A stretch of 64,000 bases of DNA from Pyxidicoccus caerfyrddinensis (GCF_010894405.1 NZ_JAAIYA010000016.1:212830-276829), one strand, 5' to 3'; counted from the stretch's first letter, positions 35,111-45,789 are shown. The notes: a model not told the origin generated them from the sequence alone. Translations and numbers: made by a program.

Positions 35111-36577
35111 TCAGACGTCCGGCGACTGGACGATGAGCTTCTCCTTGCCACACACGTCACAGCGCACGTGGACGAAGAGGTCGTCGTCGCTGTCCTCGGG
35201 CACCTCGCCCTCGGGCACGCCGAGCTCCGCCTTCGCCAGCGCCGGCACCTTCGTCGGGATGTCCTGCGCCTTCAGCGCCTGGACGAACGTCATCTCCCGG
35301 TCATGGCACTCGCGCGTCTCCGGACCGTTGATCCACGCCGGCTCCATGCCCTCCGGCAGCCGGCTCACCAGCTCCAGGTTGGACACGGACTCGGCCAGGT
35401 ACGCCAGCCGCCGCAGCCGGGCCTCTTCCGGCAGCGCGGAGAAGACCTGGAAGCCCTCGAACAGGGCATTGCGGTCCTCGCCCGTGGCCGCCTGCGCCAG
35501 CTCCATCGCCGCGTCGCTCGACTCCAGCGCCTCGTCCCAGTTGTTCTCCGGGTTGAAGCCCGCCTCGAGCAGCGACGTGTAGAGCTGCGTGGCCGCCAGC
35601 CGGCGCCGCGCCTCCTGCAGGTGCTCCACCACCTCGTGCGTCAGCCGCAGCTCCAGGAGCGCGCCCGTCGTCCGCGGGTCGATGGAGCCCGTGAGGTCAT
35701 CCACCTGGACCTCTTCCAGCAGCGCGCCCTTCAGCACCTGTGCCGCGGAGAAGCGGGCCAGCGGCACCACGCCCACCTCGCGCAGGTACATGGCCGACAC
35801 GGCCGCGTCCTTGGCGCCCATGCGCAGCGCCTTCTGCGCGCGCTCCACCACGCCCGGGTCCGCGGCGGGCTTCTTGTTCTCCAGCCGCGTCTTCACCGCC
35901 TCACGGTAGAGCGTCTCCAGCGAGCTGCCCGGCGGCAGCCGCTGCGGCAAGAGCGGGCGCAGGCCCGGCACGTCCAGCACCCACAGCGGGGGCATGGCCA
36001 TGCGCTTGAGCGCGCGGAAGAAGAGCGAGCCCGGCGGGTCCTGCGGGCGGAAGGGCGGCAGCTCGTCGCCGCTCGGCTCGCCCTGCATCATCGCGGCGGC
36101 CTGGGCGCCCAGCGCCTTCTCGCGCTGCTCGCGGGTGAACGCGGTGATGCCCTGGGCCGGGGGCGGCGGCGGAGGCGGGGCCTCCTCGCCATCCAGGCCG
36201 ACGACGCGGTCCATATCCACGTCGTCCATCTCCACGTCGTCCAGACCTCTGGCGCCCGTGAAGTCGCAGCGCAGGAGCTTCAACTTCTCGAAGGTCGCCC
36301 CTTCGAGGTTGGCCCCCCGGAAGTCGCAGTCCTGGAGCCGCCCGCCGTGGAAGTAGGCGTTGGACAGGTCCGCGTCCCGGAAGTTGACCTTGGAGAGGTC
36401 GCACCGCTCCCATTCAGAGCCGATGAGGCCCAGGCCGGACAGGTCCGTGTTGGCGGAGAACAGTTGGGTAAAGGTTGCGCCGGTATGGTCGGTTGAGACC
36501 TGGCCGGACTTGCGCATCCGGTTCCATTCCGCCGAACCACTCTGAAGAAGCTTCTCGATACTCGGGGCTTTCGCCAT
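35111..36577 (-). CDS. pentapeptide-repeat protein with extended helical domain
   Basis: 488 residues. Residues 35 to 105 contain pentapeptide repeats of the A(D/N)Lxx type (CDLSKVNFRDADLSNAYFHGG, DFRGANLEGATF), which fold as a right-handed beta helix. A PPPPPPP linker follows, then about 330 residues of helical sequence with no family I recognise, and finally a CDVCGKEK motif at the C-terminus that could bind zinc. The organism uses pentapeptide proteins broadly; no DNA-gyrase link is proposed. Start at the ATG 44 bases from the divergent pseudouridine synthase gene. Confidence 0.85.
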   Translation of the reverse strand: MAKAPSIEKLLQSGSAEWNRMRKSGQVSTDHTGATFTQLFSANTDLSGLGLIGSEWERCDLSKVNFRDADLSNAYFHGGRLQDCDFRGANLEGATFEKLKLLRCDFTGARGLDDVEMDDVDMDRVVGLDGEEAPPPPPPPAQGITAFTREQREKALGAQAAAMMQGEPSGDELPPFRPQDPPGSLFFRALKRMAMPPLWVLDVPGLRPLLPQRLPPGSSLETLYREAVKTRLENKKPAADPGVVERAQKALRMGAKDAAVSAMYLREVGVVPLARFSAAQVLKGALLEEVQVDDLTGSIDPRTTGALLELRLTHEVVEHLQEARRRLAATQLYTSLLEAGFNPENNWDEALESSDAAMELAQAATGEDRNALFEGFQVFSALPEEARLRRLAYLAESVSNLELVSRLPEGMEPAWINGPETRECHDREMTFVQALKAQDIPTKVPALAKAELGVPEGEVPEDSDDDLFVHVRCDVCGKEKLIVQSPDV

Positions 36578-36621
36578 GGACCCGGGATTATTCGTATGGT
36601 CTGGTCCGCGCGCCAGCACAA

Positions 36622-37587
36622 ATGATCGAGTACCGAATCGAAGCCGACACCGCCGGGATGCGGCTGGACAAGCTCCTGCGCAAACGGCTCCCCAATGTTC
36701 CGGTGAGCCACCTCTTCAAGATGATTCGCACCAAGAAGGTGCGGGTAAACGGGAAGCGCGCCCAGCCTGAGCAGTTGCTAGCCGAGGGAGACGTGCTCAC
36801 CATCCGCGGCGACGAGCAGCAGCTCACGGCCGACGACCGTCCGAAATCGGACCGTCCAACGCCCCCGCCCCCGCCGGTGGACCCCAGCCGGCTGGTCATC
36901 TTGAAGGAGGACGACTGGCTCATGGCCGTGGACAAGCCCAGCGGGATGGCCGTCCATACCGGCAGCGGCATCACCGGCGGAACGCTGGTGGACTACGTGC
37001 GCGCCTACCTGGGCCCCAAGGCCGTCCGCAACGACTTCACCGCCTCTCCGGCCCACCGGTTGGACCGGGAGACCTCCGGCGTCATCCTGGTGGCCAAGCG
37101 CCGCCCGGCGATGGTGCACTTCACCGAGGTCTTCACCCACGGCCTGTCGAAGAAGCGCTACCTCACCCTGGTGAAGGGGAAGATGCCGAAGGATTCCGGC
37201 GTCATCGACCTGCCCCTGTCGGAGCACCAGCAGACGGCCGAGTCCAAGGCCCGTCGTGGGGTGAACATGCAGGAGGCCCTCACCCGGTGGAAGGTCGTCA
37301 AGCAATCGGGCGACGCAGCGCTCCTGTCCTGCTCCATCGAGACGGGGCGCACCCATCAGATAAGAAGGCATCTGGCCGCCATCGGACATCCGGTGGCGGG
37401 TGACAAGAAGTACGGAGACTTCGCCTTCAACCGCGACGTGCGGGCGCGCTGGGGGCTGAAACGTCTGTTCCTGCACGCCGAGCGCATTGAATTTCCGCAC
37501 CCCGAAGGCGGTGCGAAGGTGGCCGTGGAGGCCCCCCTCGCACCCGAGCTGAGGGACGTGCTCAAGCGGGCCGCACTGGTGCCCTGA
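36622..37587 (+). CDS. RluA-family pseudouridine synthase
   Basis: 321 residues. An S4 RNA-binding domain (GMRLDKLLRKRLPNVPVSHLFKMIRTKKVRVNG) and a Pro-rich linker lead into the catalytic domain, which has AHRLDRETSGVILVAK with the essential Asp, and GRTHQIRRHLAAIGHPVAGDKKYG. RluC/RluD-type enzymes modify uridines in 23S rRNA; which position is not readable. The longer frame upstream at 36475 lacks a match and overlaps the divergent gene, so ATG 36622 is used. The penicillin-binding protein gene follows after 24 bases. Confidence 0.94.
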   Translation: MIEYRIEADTAGMRLDKLLRKRLPNVPVSHLFKMIRTKKVRVNGKRAQPEQLLAEGDVLTIRGDEQQLTADDRPKSDRPTPPPPPVDPSRLVILKEDDWLMAVDKPSGMAVHTGSGITGGTLVDYVRAYLGPKAVRNDFTASPAHRLDRETSGVILVAKRRPAMVHFTEVFTHGLSKKRYLTLVKGKMPKDSGVIDLPLSEHQQTAESKARRGVNMQEALTRWKVVKQSGDAALLSCSIETGRTHQIRRHLAAIGHPVAGDKKYGDFAFNRDVRARWGLKRLFLHAERIEFPHPEGGAKVAVEAPLAPELRDVLKRAALVP

Positions 37588-37611
37588 AGCCCGCAAGGTT
37601 CCGAAACGCGT

Positions 37612-40185
37612 ATGGCCGACCCCAAGACGACTGACCGCAGCCGCTCGAAGCTGGTGCTCGACGGCGTTCCCCCCGGGCGCTGGTGGAAGTTCCTCCTCAA
37701 GGCCGCCGGGTGGCTGGCACTGACCGGGGCCACCGCCGCCGTGTTGGCCGTGACGGCGGTGTACTACGTGTACTCGGACGGGCTGCCCGCCATCCCCAAG
37801 GTGGACGAGTACTGGCCGCCCATCGTCACCGAGGTCTACACCGACGACGCGGTGCTGGCCGGCGAGTTCTACAACGAGCGGCGCAAGGTGGTGCCCTACG
37901 AGCGCATCCCGAAGCGGCTCGTGCAGGCCTTCATCGCCAGCGAGGACTCCAGCTTCTTCGACCACTTCGGCGTGGACGTGCTGGGCACCGCGCGCGCCGG
38001 CTTCAAGACGGTGACCTCCAAGCTGGGCCTGCGCGCCGGCGGCGTGCAGGGCGGCTCCACCCTCACGCAGCAGACGGCGAAGGCCGTCCTCATCTCCGCG
38101 GAGGGCTACAAGTCCGCCACCGCCAAGAATCTCACCCGCAAGGTGCGCGAGGCCCTCCTCGCCCTGCGGCTGGAGCAGTCGCTGACGAAGGAGGAGATTC
38201 TCTACCTCTACCTGAACAACGTCTTCCTCGGGCACCACAGCTACGGCGTGCAGAGCGCGGCGGAGAACTACTACCGCAAGGACGTGCGCGACCTGACGCT
38301 GGGGGAGATGACGCTCATCGCCGGCCTGCCGCAGGCGCCCAGCCGCTACTCGCCCTTCCTGCGCCCGGAGGCCGCCCGCAAGCGCCGCTCCTACGTGCTG
38401 CGCCGCATGCTGGACGAGGGCATGATTTCGCAGGCCGAGCACGACACGGCCAACGCCGAGCCGGTGAAGGTGTACCCGGTGGAGGACGTCTTCCACGAGT
38501 TCGCGCCGTACTTCGTCGAGCAGGTCCGCAAGGACGTGGTGGACCGGTACGGCAACCCCGTGCTGCTCAAGGACGGCCTCAAGATCTTCACCACCATGGA
38601 CAGCGAGCGCCAGCGCGCCGCGCAGGACGCGGTGCTGGACGGCCTGCTCTCCGTGGACAAGCGCCAGGGCTGGCGCGGGCCGGTGCAGCAGCTGGCCTCG
38701 CCGGAAGACATCAAGACCTTCCTGGAGCGCGCGAAGAAGTCCATGGGCACGCAGGAGCTGGTGGACAACCGGCTCTACGTCGCCGTCGTCACCTCGGTGG
38801 ACGGGGACGGCAAGGGCGCGGACGTGCAGGTGGGCCCGCACACCGGCCGGCTGCCACTCTTGGGCATGCGCTGGGCGCGCAAGGTGAACCCCGAGGGCTA
38901 CTACCCGGCGATGATGATTTCGTCGGTGAAGAAGGCCATCGCCGTGGGCGACGTCGTCGTGGTGCGCCACGTGACGAAGAAGGACCTCACCGACGACAAG
39001 GAGCAGTGGGACAAGAAGCTGGCCGAGGAGATTCCGGATGAGGGCGTGAAGCTCTTCCGCCTGGAGCAGACGCCCGAGGCGCAGAGCGCGCTCGTCTCCA
39101 TCGACCCCCACCGCCAGTACCTCACCGCCATGGTGGGCGGGTACGACTTCGACGACAACGAGTTCAACCGCGCGTTCCAGGCCTGCCGCCAGCCGGGCAG
39201 CTCCTTCAAGCCCTTCGTCTACTCGGCGGCGCTGGAGCAGCTCAACTGGACGGAAGCCACCGTCATCGTCGACTCGCCGATTGTCGAGCACGACCCGGAC
39301 AACAAGGTGTCGTGGAAGCCGGAGAACTACAGCGAGGAGTTCGTCGGTGACGTGCTCTTGCGCACCGCGCTCGTCAACTCGATGAACATCCCCGCGGTGA
39401 AGACCTTCGCCGCGGTGGGCGTGAAGAACATGGCCGCGTGGAGCCAGAAGCTCGGCCTCTCCACGCCCATGAACATGGACTTCTCCGCCGCGCTCGGCTC
39501 GTCGTGCGTGTATCCGTTCGACCTGGCCAACGCGTACGCCACCTTCAACCGCTACGGCCGCAAGAAGCCCACGTACTTCATCCGCAAGGTGGAGGACCGC
39601 TGGGGCCGCACGCTGGAGGACCACACCGCCTTCGACGACCCGTGGGCGCCGCTGCAGGACCGCGTGGCCGCCGGCTACGCGCGCCTCTTCGAGCCCGGCG
39701 AGCAGGTGATGGCCCCCGAGACGGGCTTCATCCTCACGCACCTCTTGCGCGGCGTGGTGCTCCAGGGCACTGGCGGCCCGGCCACCAAGCTGGGCAAGCC
39801 CGCCGCGGGCAAGACGGGCACCACCAACGACTCCTTCGACGCGTGGTTCTCCGCCTATACGCGCGACCTCGTGACGGTGGCGTGGGTGGGCTACGACTTG
39901 AACCCGCACCCGCTGGGCCGCTACGAGACGGGCGGCCGCGCGGCGCTGCCCATCTGGCTCAACTACATGAAGCGCGCGCTGGAGGGCCGGCCCCAGGGCG
40001 AGTTCTACCCGTGGCAGTCGATGGACCTCGTGAAGCTCTACATCGACAAGAAGACGGGGAAGATTGCCTCGCCGGGCGCCAAGGGCTCGGAGCTGATGTT
40101 CTTCAAGAAGGGCACCGAACCCAAGGACGCCGTGCCCGACAAGAACCAGGTCGACGTGGACCAGTTCATGATGGGCGCGCAGTAG
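37612..40185 (+). CDS. mrcA: class A penicillin-binding protein (PBP1A-like)
   Basis: 857 residues: one N-terminal membrane helix (residues 30-55), a GT51 glycosyltransferase domain with E111 in ASEDSSFFDHFGVD and GGSTLTQQ, and a C-terminal transpeptidase with the SxxK nucleophile Ser530/Lys533 (GSSFKPF), SMN, and K734-TGT. It polymerises and crosslinks peptidoglycan in the periplasm. An internal region between the two domains (about 350-500) carries the KxxE-type LTKEEILYLYLNNVFLG. Length is normal for PBP1A; function as bifunctional synthase is well supported. Confidence 0.96.
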   Translation: MADPKTTDRSRSKLVLDGVPPGRWWKFLLKAAGWLALTGATAAVLAVTAVYYVYSDGLPAIPKVDEYWPPIVTEVYTDDAVLAGEFYNERRKVVPYERIPKRLVQAFIASEDSSFFDHFGVDVLGTARAGFKTVTSKLGLRAGGVQGGSTLTQQTAKAVLISAEGYKSATAKNLTRKVREALLALRLEQSLTKEEILYLYLNNVFLGHHSYGVQSAAENYYRKDVRDLTLGEMTLIAGLPQAPSRYSPFLRPEAARKRRSYVLRRMLDEGMISQAEHDTANAEPVKVYPVEDVFHEFAPYFVEQVRKDVVDRYGNPVLLKDGLKIFTTMDSERQRAAQDAVLDGLLSVDKRQGWRGPVQQLASPEDIKTFLERAKKSMGTQELVDNRLYVAVVTSVDGDGKGADVQVGPHTGRLPLLGMRWARKVNPEGYYPAMMISSVKKAIAVGDVVVVRHVTKKDLTDDKEQWDKKLAEEIPDEGVKLFRLEQTPEAQSALVSIDPHRQYLTAMVGGYDFDDNEFNRAFQACRQPGSSFKPFVYSAALEQLNWTEATVIVDSPIVEHDPDNKVSWKPENYSEEFVGDVLLRTALVNSMNIPAVKTFAAVGVKNMAAWSQKLGLSTPMNMDFSAALGSSCVYPFDLANAYATFNRYGRKKPTYFIRKVEDRWGRTLEDHTAFDDPWAPLQDRVAAGYARLFEPGEQVMAPETGFILTHLLRGVVLQGTGGPATKLGKPAAGKTGTTNDSFDAWFSAYTRDLVTVAWVGYDLNPHPLGRYETGGRAALPIWLNYMKRALEGRPQGEFYPWQSMDLVKLYIDKKTGKIASPGAKGSELMFFKKGTEPKDAVPDKNQVDVDQFMMGAQ

Positions 40186-40210
40186 CCCCGCGCTGACGGC
40201 GTGTCACCCG

Positions 40211-40247
40211 AGGCCCCGCGGCCCCTCACCTGGAGGGCGCGGGGCCT
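40211..40247. terminator. terminator after the PBP gene
   Basis: AGGCCCCGC pairs with GCGGGGCCT around an inner GC stem, followed by TCGTGTTTCTT. The hairpin lies between the convergent PBP and pyrF genes. Confidence 0.75.
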
Positions 40248-40274
40248 TCGTGTTTCTTCAGCGCTTCGGCCGCC

Positions 40275-41141
40275 TCAGCGCTTCGCGCCTTCGCGGAAGC
40301 GGCGCGCGGGCTCCAGGTGGCGCTCCAGCGCGTCGCGCAGCGAAGCGGCATCCGGGCCCGCCTCCAGCACGGAGCGCGTGGCGGTGGGGACCACCTGCAG
40401 CTCGCGCCCGGCGAACAGGCGCTTCAAGTCGTCGAAGCCCGCGCCCTGCGCGCCGATGCCGGGCGTGAGCATCAGCGTCCCGCCGAGCCGCTCCACCACG
40501 CCCCTGTCACTGTCGGGGAGGGTGGCGCCCATGACGGCGCCCACCACCGGCGGCGCGCCTGGGCCGGGCTGCTCGTTCAGCTCGCGGATGCCGTCGGCCA
40601 GGGCCTCCGCCACGGTGCGGCCGTCGGCGCCGGTGGCCGTCTGGAGCGACGTGCCCTCCGGGTTGGACGAGCGCACCACGATGAAGGCAAAGGCGTTGGC
40701 CGCGCGCGCCAGCTCAATCGTCTTCACCAGGGCGCCGAAGCCCAGGTACGCGGAGAACGTGGCGGCGTCCGCCTGGTACGCGCTGTTCGGTCCGAAGAGG
40801 CTCTGCCCATACGCGTCCATGGTGGAGCCGATGTCGCCGCGCTTCACGTCCAGCAGCGTGAGGGCGCCCTGCTTCTTGAAGCGCCTCATCACGTGCTGGA
40901 GCACCTTCAACCCGTCCGGCCCGTGGCGCTCGAAGAAGGCGCTCTGCGGCTTCACCAGCGCGACCTTGTCCCCGGCGGCGTCGGCCAGGCGGTCGCAGAA
41001 GTCGCGCAGGCCCTGGGCGGTGTCGGGCAGCCCCCAGCGCGTGAGCAGGTCCTTCGACGGGTCGACGCCGAGGCAGAACGGCGAGCGCTGCTCGGCGAGG
41101 GCGTGGAAGTTGTAGACGAAGGGCGGAGCAAGGGTCGTCAC
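40275..41141 (-). CDS. pyrF: orotidine 5'-phosphate decarboxylase, type 2
   Basis: 288 residues, GTG start. The active-site motif LDVKRGDIGSTMDAYGQ (Lys and Asp of the catalytic tetrad) is typical of the longer type 2 OMP decarboxylases found in myxobacteria and actinobacteria. FCLGVDPSKD, ALVKPQSAFFERHG and LTPGIGAQG complete the fold. It makes UMP, the last step of de novo pyrimidine synthesis. Convergent with the PBP gene. Thirty bases upstream lies the end of an SDR gene. Confidence 0.96.
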   Translation of the reverse strand: MTTLAPPFVYNFHALAEQRSPFCLGVDPSKDLLTRWGLPDTAQGLRDFCDRLADAAGDKVALVKPQSAFFERHGPDGLKVLQHVMRRFKKQGALTLLDVKRGDIGSTMDAYGQSLFGPNSAYQADAATFSAYLGFGALVKTIELARAANAFAFIVVRSSNPEGTSLQTATGADGRTVAEALADGIRELNEQPGPGAPPVVGAVMGATLPDSDRGVVERLGGTLMLTPGIGAQGAGFDDLKRLFAGRELQVVPTATRSVLEAGPDAASLRDALERHLEPARRFREGAKR

Positions 41142-41170
41142 AGTCTGTCTCCGGGCGGAATGAGTATGTG

Positions 41171-41932
41171 TCAGCGCAGCCGGCGCGCGGCGGCGTCGAA
41201 GAGGGGGTTGGGCAGCACCTTCACGAGGCGCGTGGGCAGCGCGAGCTGCCAGGGGAAGGTCAGCTCCGTGTCGCCGCGGAGGATGCCCTTACCCATCAGC
41301 TCCACGGCGGCGTCCGTCTCCATGAGGAAGGGCATGGGGAAGTCGTTCTTCGCCGTCATCTCGCTCTTCACGAAACCGGGATAGACGCAGGTGACGCGCA
41401 CGCCGGTGCCGCCGAGGTCCACGCGCAGGCTCTCCATGAACGTGGCGAGGTACGCCTTGGACGCGGAGTAGGCCGCGTGGCCCGCGAGCCCCCGGTACGC
41501 CGCGAGGCTGGAGATGCCCACCACGTGCCCGCGCCGCCGCTCCACCATCTGCGGCAGCACGGCCGTCAGCGTGGCGGTGGCGCCGGTGACGTTGGTGTCG
41601 ATGATGGCGCGGACCTTGTCCCACTGCAGGCGCTTGCCGTGGGTGACGCCGCCCACGCCCGCGTTGGCCACCACCAGGTCCAGCCCGCCGCACTCGCTGT
41701 CGAGCTCGCGAATGCGCTCCAGCGTCGCGTCCGCCTGGGTGACGTCCAGCTCCAGCGGCTCCACGGTGGCGCCAGCCGCCTGGGCCTCGGCGGACAGGGC
41801 CTGGAGTTGCGGCAGCCTCCGTCCGGCGGCGAACACGCGCAGGCCCCGCTTGGCCAGCCACAGCGCCAGCCCGCGTCCAAGGCCGCTCGAGGCGCCCGTC
41901 ACCAGCGCCGTCCGGTAGCTCATCTCCGCCAT
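41171..41932 (-). CDS. short-chain dehydrogenase/reductase
   Basis: 253 residues: TGASSGLGRGLALWLAKRG cofactor motif, NAGVGGVTHG, SSLAAYRG and YSASKAYLATF with catalytic Ser, Tyr, Lys; then CVYPGFVKSEM. Substrate unknown. ATG 41932 is preceded by GAGGAGCACTTC; a start nine bases later (41923) is the alternative. It resembles the SDR at 56380 in its end region (AMRGLPK-type loops) but only at family level. Confidence 0.9.
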   Translation of the reverse strand: MAEMSYRTALVTGASSGLGRGLALWLAKRGLRVFAAGRRLPQLQALSAEAQAAGATVEPLELDVTQADATLERIRELDSECGGLDLVVANAGVGGVTHGKRLQWDKVRAIIDTNVTGATATLTAVLPQMVERRRGHVVGISSLAAYRGLAGHAAYSASKAYLATFMESLRVDLGGTGVRVTCVYPGFVKSEMTAKNDFPMPFLMETDAAVELMGKGILRGDTELTFPWQLALPTRLVKVLPNPLFDAAARRLR

Positions 41933-42178
41933 GAAGTGCTCCTCCGTGCGTCTGGCTTCTCGCATGGTTGGACGCGGGGTGGGACACAAATCCGTGCCAG
42001 GGTCGGCGCCCCGTTGCTCCCTCGGCGGGAGGTCCCTCCCGGGGGGGCAGGGGGTGTGGACTGGCGGGCGTGCGTCAGGCCCGGTAGGGCCCTCGGACGT
42101 GTTCGGGGGCTGCGCCGCCAGGCCGATGGCATGCGGCCTGCCCGTCCGCACCTTATGGGCTCCGAGGAGGGCATGGGC

Positions 42179-42574
42179 ATGACGCCATGGAACTGCGTGA
42201 TGGCGGTCGATGACGACGCTGACATCCTGCTCGCCTTCAAGGACGTGCTGGAGATGGAGGGCTATTGCGTGCTGCTCGCCCGCAGCGGCCGCGAGGCGCT
42301 GGACCTCCTGCGGCGGGGCGCGCGGCCGGCCGTCATCCTGCTCGACCTGATGATGCCCGACATCAGCGGCTGGGAGTTTCGCGAGCTGCAGCTCGCCGAA
42401 GCCTCGCTCGCCTCCGTCCCCGTGGTGGTCGTCTCCGGACAGGGCGTGAGCGCGCGCGACGTGGGCGCGCTCGGCGTGTCCGGCTACCTCAAGAAGCCGG
42501 TGGACCTGGACCAGCTGCTGGGCACCGTGGCGCGCTACGTGCGCCGCCCGCAGGCCCAGCCGCAGCATGCGTGA
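42179..42574 (+). CDS. single-domain response regulator
   Basis: 131 residues, a lone receiver domain without an output domain. The acidic pocket is VDDDADIL, the phospho-acceptor Asp is in VILLDLMMPDISGWEF, then VVVVSGQG and LKKPVDLDQLL with the conserved Lys. The start is ambiguous: ATG 42179 has GAGGAGG eight bases upstream, while 42173 or 42155 lengthen the leader. Such proteins are common in myxobacteria and may act by protein contact with kinases or motility proteins. No histidine kinase is adjacent; the deacetylase gene follows convergently. Confidence 0.9.
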   Translation: MTPWNCVMAVDDDADILLAFKDVLEMEGYCVLLARSGREALDLLRRGARPAVILLDLMMPDISGWEFRELQLAEASLASVPVVVVSGQGVSARDVGALGVSGYLKKPVDLDQLLGTVARYVRRPQAQPQHA

Positions 42575-42595
42575 GGTGCGGGTGCGGCCCGTCCA

Positions 42596-43621
<1,026 letters not shown>

Positions 43622-43683
43622 CACGTAGAACCTTACGCATCCAGGCGCGGGGAAGTCAGGTCCCCGGCGAGCAGAGGGGCAGG

Positions 43684-45789
43684 GTGGGGGCCCCGGTTCT
43701 TGCCCTGCCGGTGATTCAGTCCCTACAGTGCCCGGGCTTGACTGCCCGCTTCAAGAAACCCGGCCTGCGAAGCCTGTTGCTCGGCTCCTTCGCCCTGGTG
43801 CTCGCCCTCATCCTGGGGACGCTGTTCTTCGTCGTCCCGTCGCAGGTGGAGGTCTATCTCGAGCGCCGTCTGGTGAAGCATGGCGAGGACAAGGCGCAGC
43901 AGGTTGCCAGCGCGCTGGACGCCCAGCCCGACGCGAGCCCACCGCCCAGTATGGAGCGCCTGCACGGCGGGGACGTCGACTTCGCCGTCCTGGCCATCAC
44001 CGCCGCGGATGGCCGGGTGGTGTCCACCCATCCCTCGCCGCCCCCCTCCTGGTTCGTGCAGGAGCTGGCCGCCCGTCCGGAGGGCGCGCCGCTCAACGGC
44101 TTCCGCTTCTCCAACGGCAACCGGGTGGTGACACACCCGATATCGGAGCGCGAGAGCGGCAGGGGGCAGGTGCTGGTGGTGGTGGACTTCTCGGTGCTGG
44201 ACGAGGTCGTCTCCTCGCTGCGCCACGTCGTCCTGCTCGCGTTCGGCATCGGCCTGGCGCTGTTCCTGGTGGTGGCCTTCTTCATCTCCCGGGCGTTCAT
44301 CCTGGTGCCGCTGGACGCGATGATGACCATGGCGCGGCGGCTGGCGGAGGCGGACCTCACCGGCCGCGTGGACACCGGCAGCCAGGACGAGCTGGGCCAG
44401 CTCGCCGAGGCGCTCAACCGCATTGCCCAGAGCTGGCGCGACACGCTGGGCCGCGTGCGCGGCGTGTCAGACGTGGTGGCCGGCGTCATCGAGCAGATCC
44501 ACCGCACCGGCACCACCGTGTCCTCCGGCGCGGGCACCGTGCAGGCGCGCGTGGAGGAGACATCCTCCTCCATGGTGGAGATGATGGCCTCGCTGCGCGG
44601 CATTGCGGAGAACGTCGAGGTCCTCTACCAGAGCGCCGAGGAGAGCAGCTCCTCCATCATGGAGATGGCCGCCACCAACGACGAGGTGGCGGAGAACGTC
44701 CAGGCCATGGCCGCCAGCGTGGAGGAGACCACCAGCGCCATCGAGGAGATGACGTTCTCCATCAAGGAGGTGGCCAAGAACATCCAGGAGCTGTCCGCCT
44801 CCACGGAGGAGACGTCCTCGGCCATCAGCCAGATGGATGCCGCGATTGGCCAGGTGGAGGCCAATGCCAAGGAGACGGCCCGCCTGTCCGAGCAGGTCTT
44901 CGAGGACGCGCAGACGGGCGTGGAGTCCTTGCGCAAGACGCTCACCGGCATCGACCGCATCAAGGAGACCAGCCGCAGCGCGGCCGGCGTCATCGACAGC
45001 CTGGGGCGGCGCATCTCCGAGATTGGCAACATCCTCAACGTCATCGACGACGTGGCGGAGCAGACCAACCTCCTGGCGCTCAACGCCGCCATCATCGCCG
45101 CGCAGGCCGGCGAGCACGGCAAGGGCTTCGCCGTCGTCGCGGAGGAAATCAAGGACCTGGCCGAGCGCACCGGCGCGTCCACGAAGGAAATCGCCGAGCT
45201 CATCCGGAGCATCCAGGAGGAGAGCCGCAACGCCGTCGTGGTGATGAACCAGGGCGTGCGCAACGTGGAGGAGGGCGTGCAGCTGGGCCGCGAGGCGGAA
45301 GGGGCGCTGCGGAAGATCAACGACAGCACCCAGAAGTCCACGCAGATGGTGAAGGCCATTGCCCGCGCCACCGTGGAGCAGGCGCGCGGCAGCAAGCAGG
45401 TGACGGCCTCCATCCACCGCATCAGCGAGACGGTGTCGCAGATTTCCAAGGCCTCCAACGAGCAGGCCAAGGGCGGCGAGCAGATCATGAAGAGCGCGGA
45501 GAAGATGAAGGCGCTCACCGCCCACGTGCAGCGCAGCAGCCAGGAGCAGGCGCACGGCAGCAAGCAGATTACGCGCTCGATTGAAAGCATCAACGAGATG
45601 GTGACGCACCTCAACCGCGCCCAGAAGGAGCAGACCAAGGGCAGCGAGCAGGTGCTCAAGGCGGTGGAGACCATCAAGGGCGTGTCCGAGCACCAGACAC
45701 GCTCGGTGCGTCAATTGGAGGAGGCCATCGACAACCTCCAGCGGCAGGCGGAAATCCTTCGTGCCGAGGTGCGTCGGTTCCGCGTGTAG
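43684..45789 (+). CDS. methyl-accepting chemotaxis protein
   Basis: Up to 701 residues. A first membrane helix (LLLGSFALVLALILGTLFFVV), a periplasmic sensing region with Ala/Pro-rich stretches, a second helix (VLLAFGIGLALFLVVAFFIS), a HAMP domain (PLDAMMTMARRLAEADLTGRVD) and a very long signalling coiled coil with the hairpin tip VAEQTNLLALNAAIIAAQAGEHGKGFAVVAEEIKDLAERT. The tip binds CheW/CheA. The end holds four 28-residue repeats. GTG 43684 is used; TTG 43738 is possible because the first 18 residues look weak. Ligand unknown. Confidence 0.9.
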   Translation: MGAPVLALPVIQSLQCPGLTARFKKPGLRSLLLGSFALVLALILGTLFFVVPSQVEVYLERRLVKHGEDKAQQVASALDAQPDASPPPSMERLHGGDVDFAVLAITAADGRVVSTHPSPPPSWFVQELAARPEGAPLNGFRFSNGNRVVTHPISERESGRGQVLVVVDFSVLDEVVSSLRHVVLLAFGIGLALFLVVAFFISRAFILVPLDAMMTMARRLAEADLTGRVDTGSQDELGQLAEALNRIAQSWRDTLGRVRGVSDVVAGVIEQIHRTGTTVSSGAGTVQARVEETSSSMVEMMASLRGIAENVEVLYQSAEESSSSIMEMAATNDEVAENVQAMAASVEETTSAIEEMTFSIKEVAKNIQELSASTEETSSAISQMDAAIGQVEANAKETARLSEQVFEDAQTGVESLRKTLTGIDRIKETSRSAAGVIDSLGRRISEIGNILNVIDDVAEQTNLLALNAAIIAAQAGEHGKGFAVVAEEIKDLAERTGASTKEIAELIRSIQEESRNAVVVMNQGVRNVEEGVQLGREAEGALRKINDSTQKSTQMVKAIARATVEQARGSKQVTASIHRISETVSQISKASNEQAKGGEQIMKSAEKMKALTAHVQRSSQEQAHGSKQITRSIESINEMVTHLNRAQKEQTKGSEQVLKAVETIKGVSEHQTRSVRQLEEAIDNLQRQAEILRAEVRRFRV
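45376..45711 (+). repeat. four 28-residue repeats in the chemoreceptor
   Basis: Protein-level repeats beginning EQARGSKQV, EQAKGGEQI, EQAHGSKQI and EQTKGSEQV, each exactly 28 residues (four heptads) long. They extend the signalling hairpin base just before the C-terminus. The DNA copies differ, so it is an ancient, maintained duplication. Confidence 0.85.

Noticed and set aside
36778..39909. A minus-strand frame of about 1,040 codons
   Set aside because: Antisense to the pseudouridine synthase and PBP genes, whose domains are certain.
43684..45789. FrzCD, the motility receptor of myxobacteria
   Set aside because: FrzCD is cytoplasmic without membrane helices. This protein has two helices and a HAMP domain.
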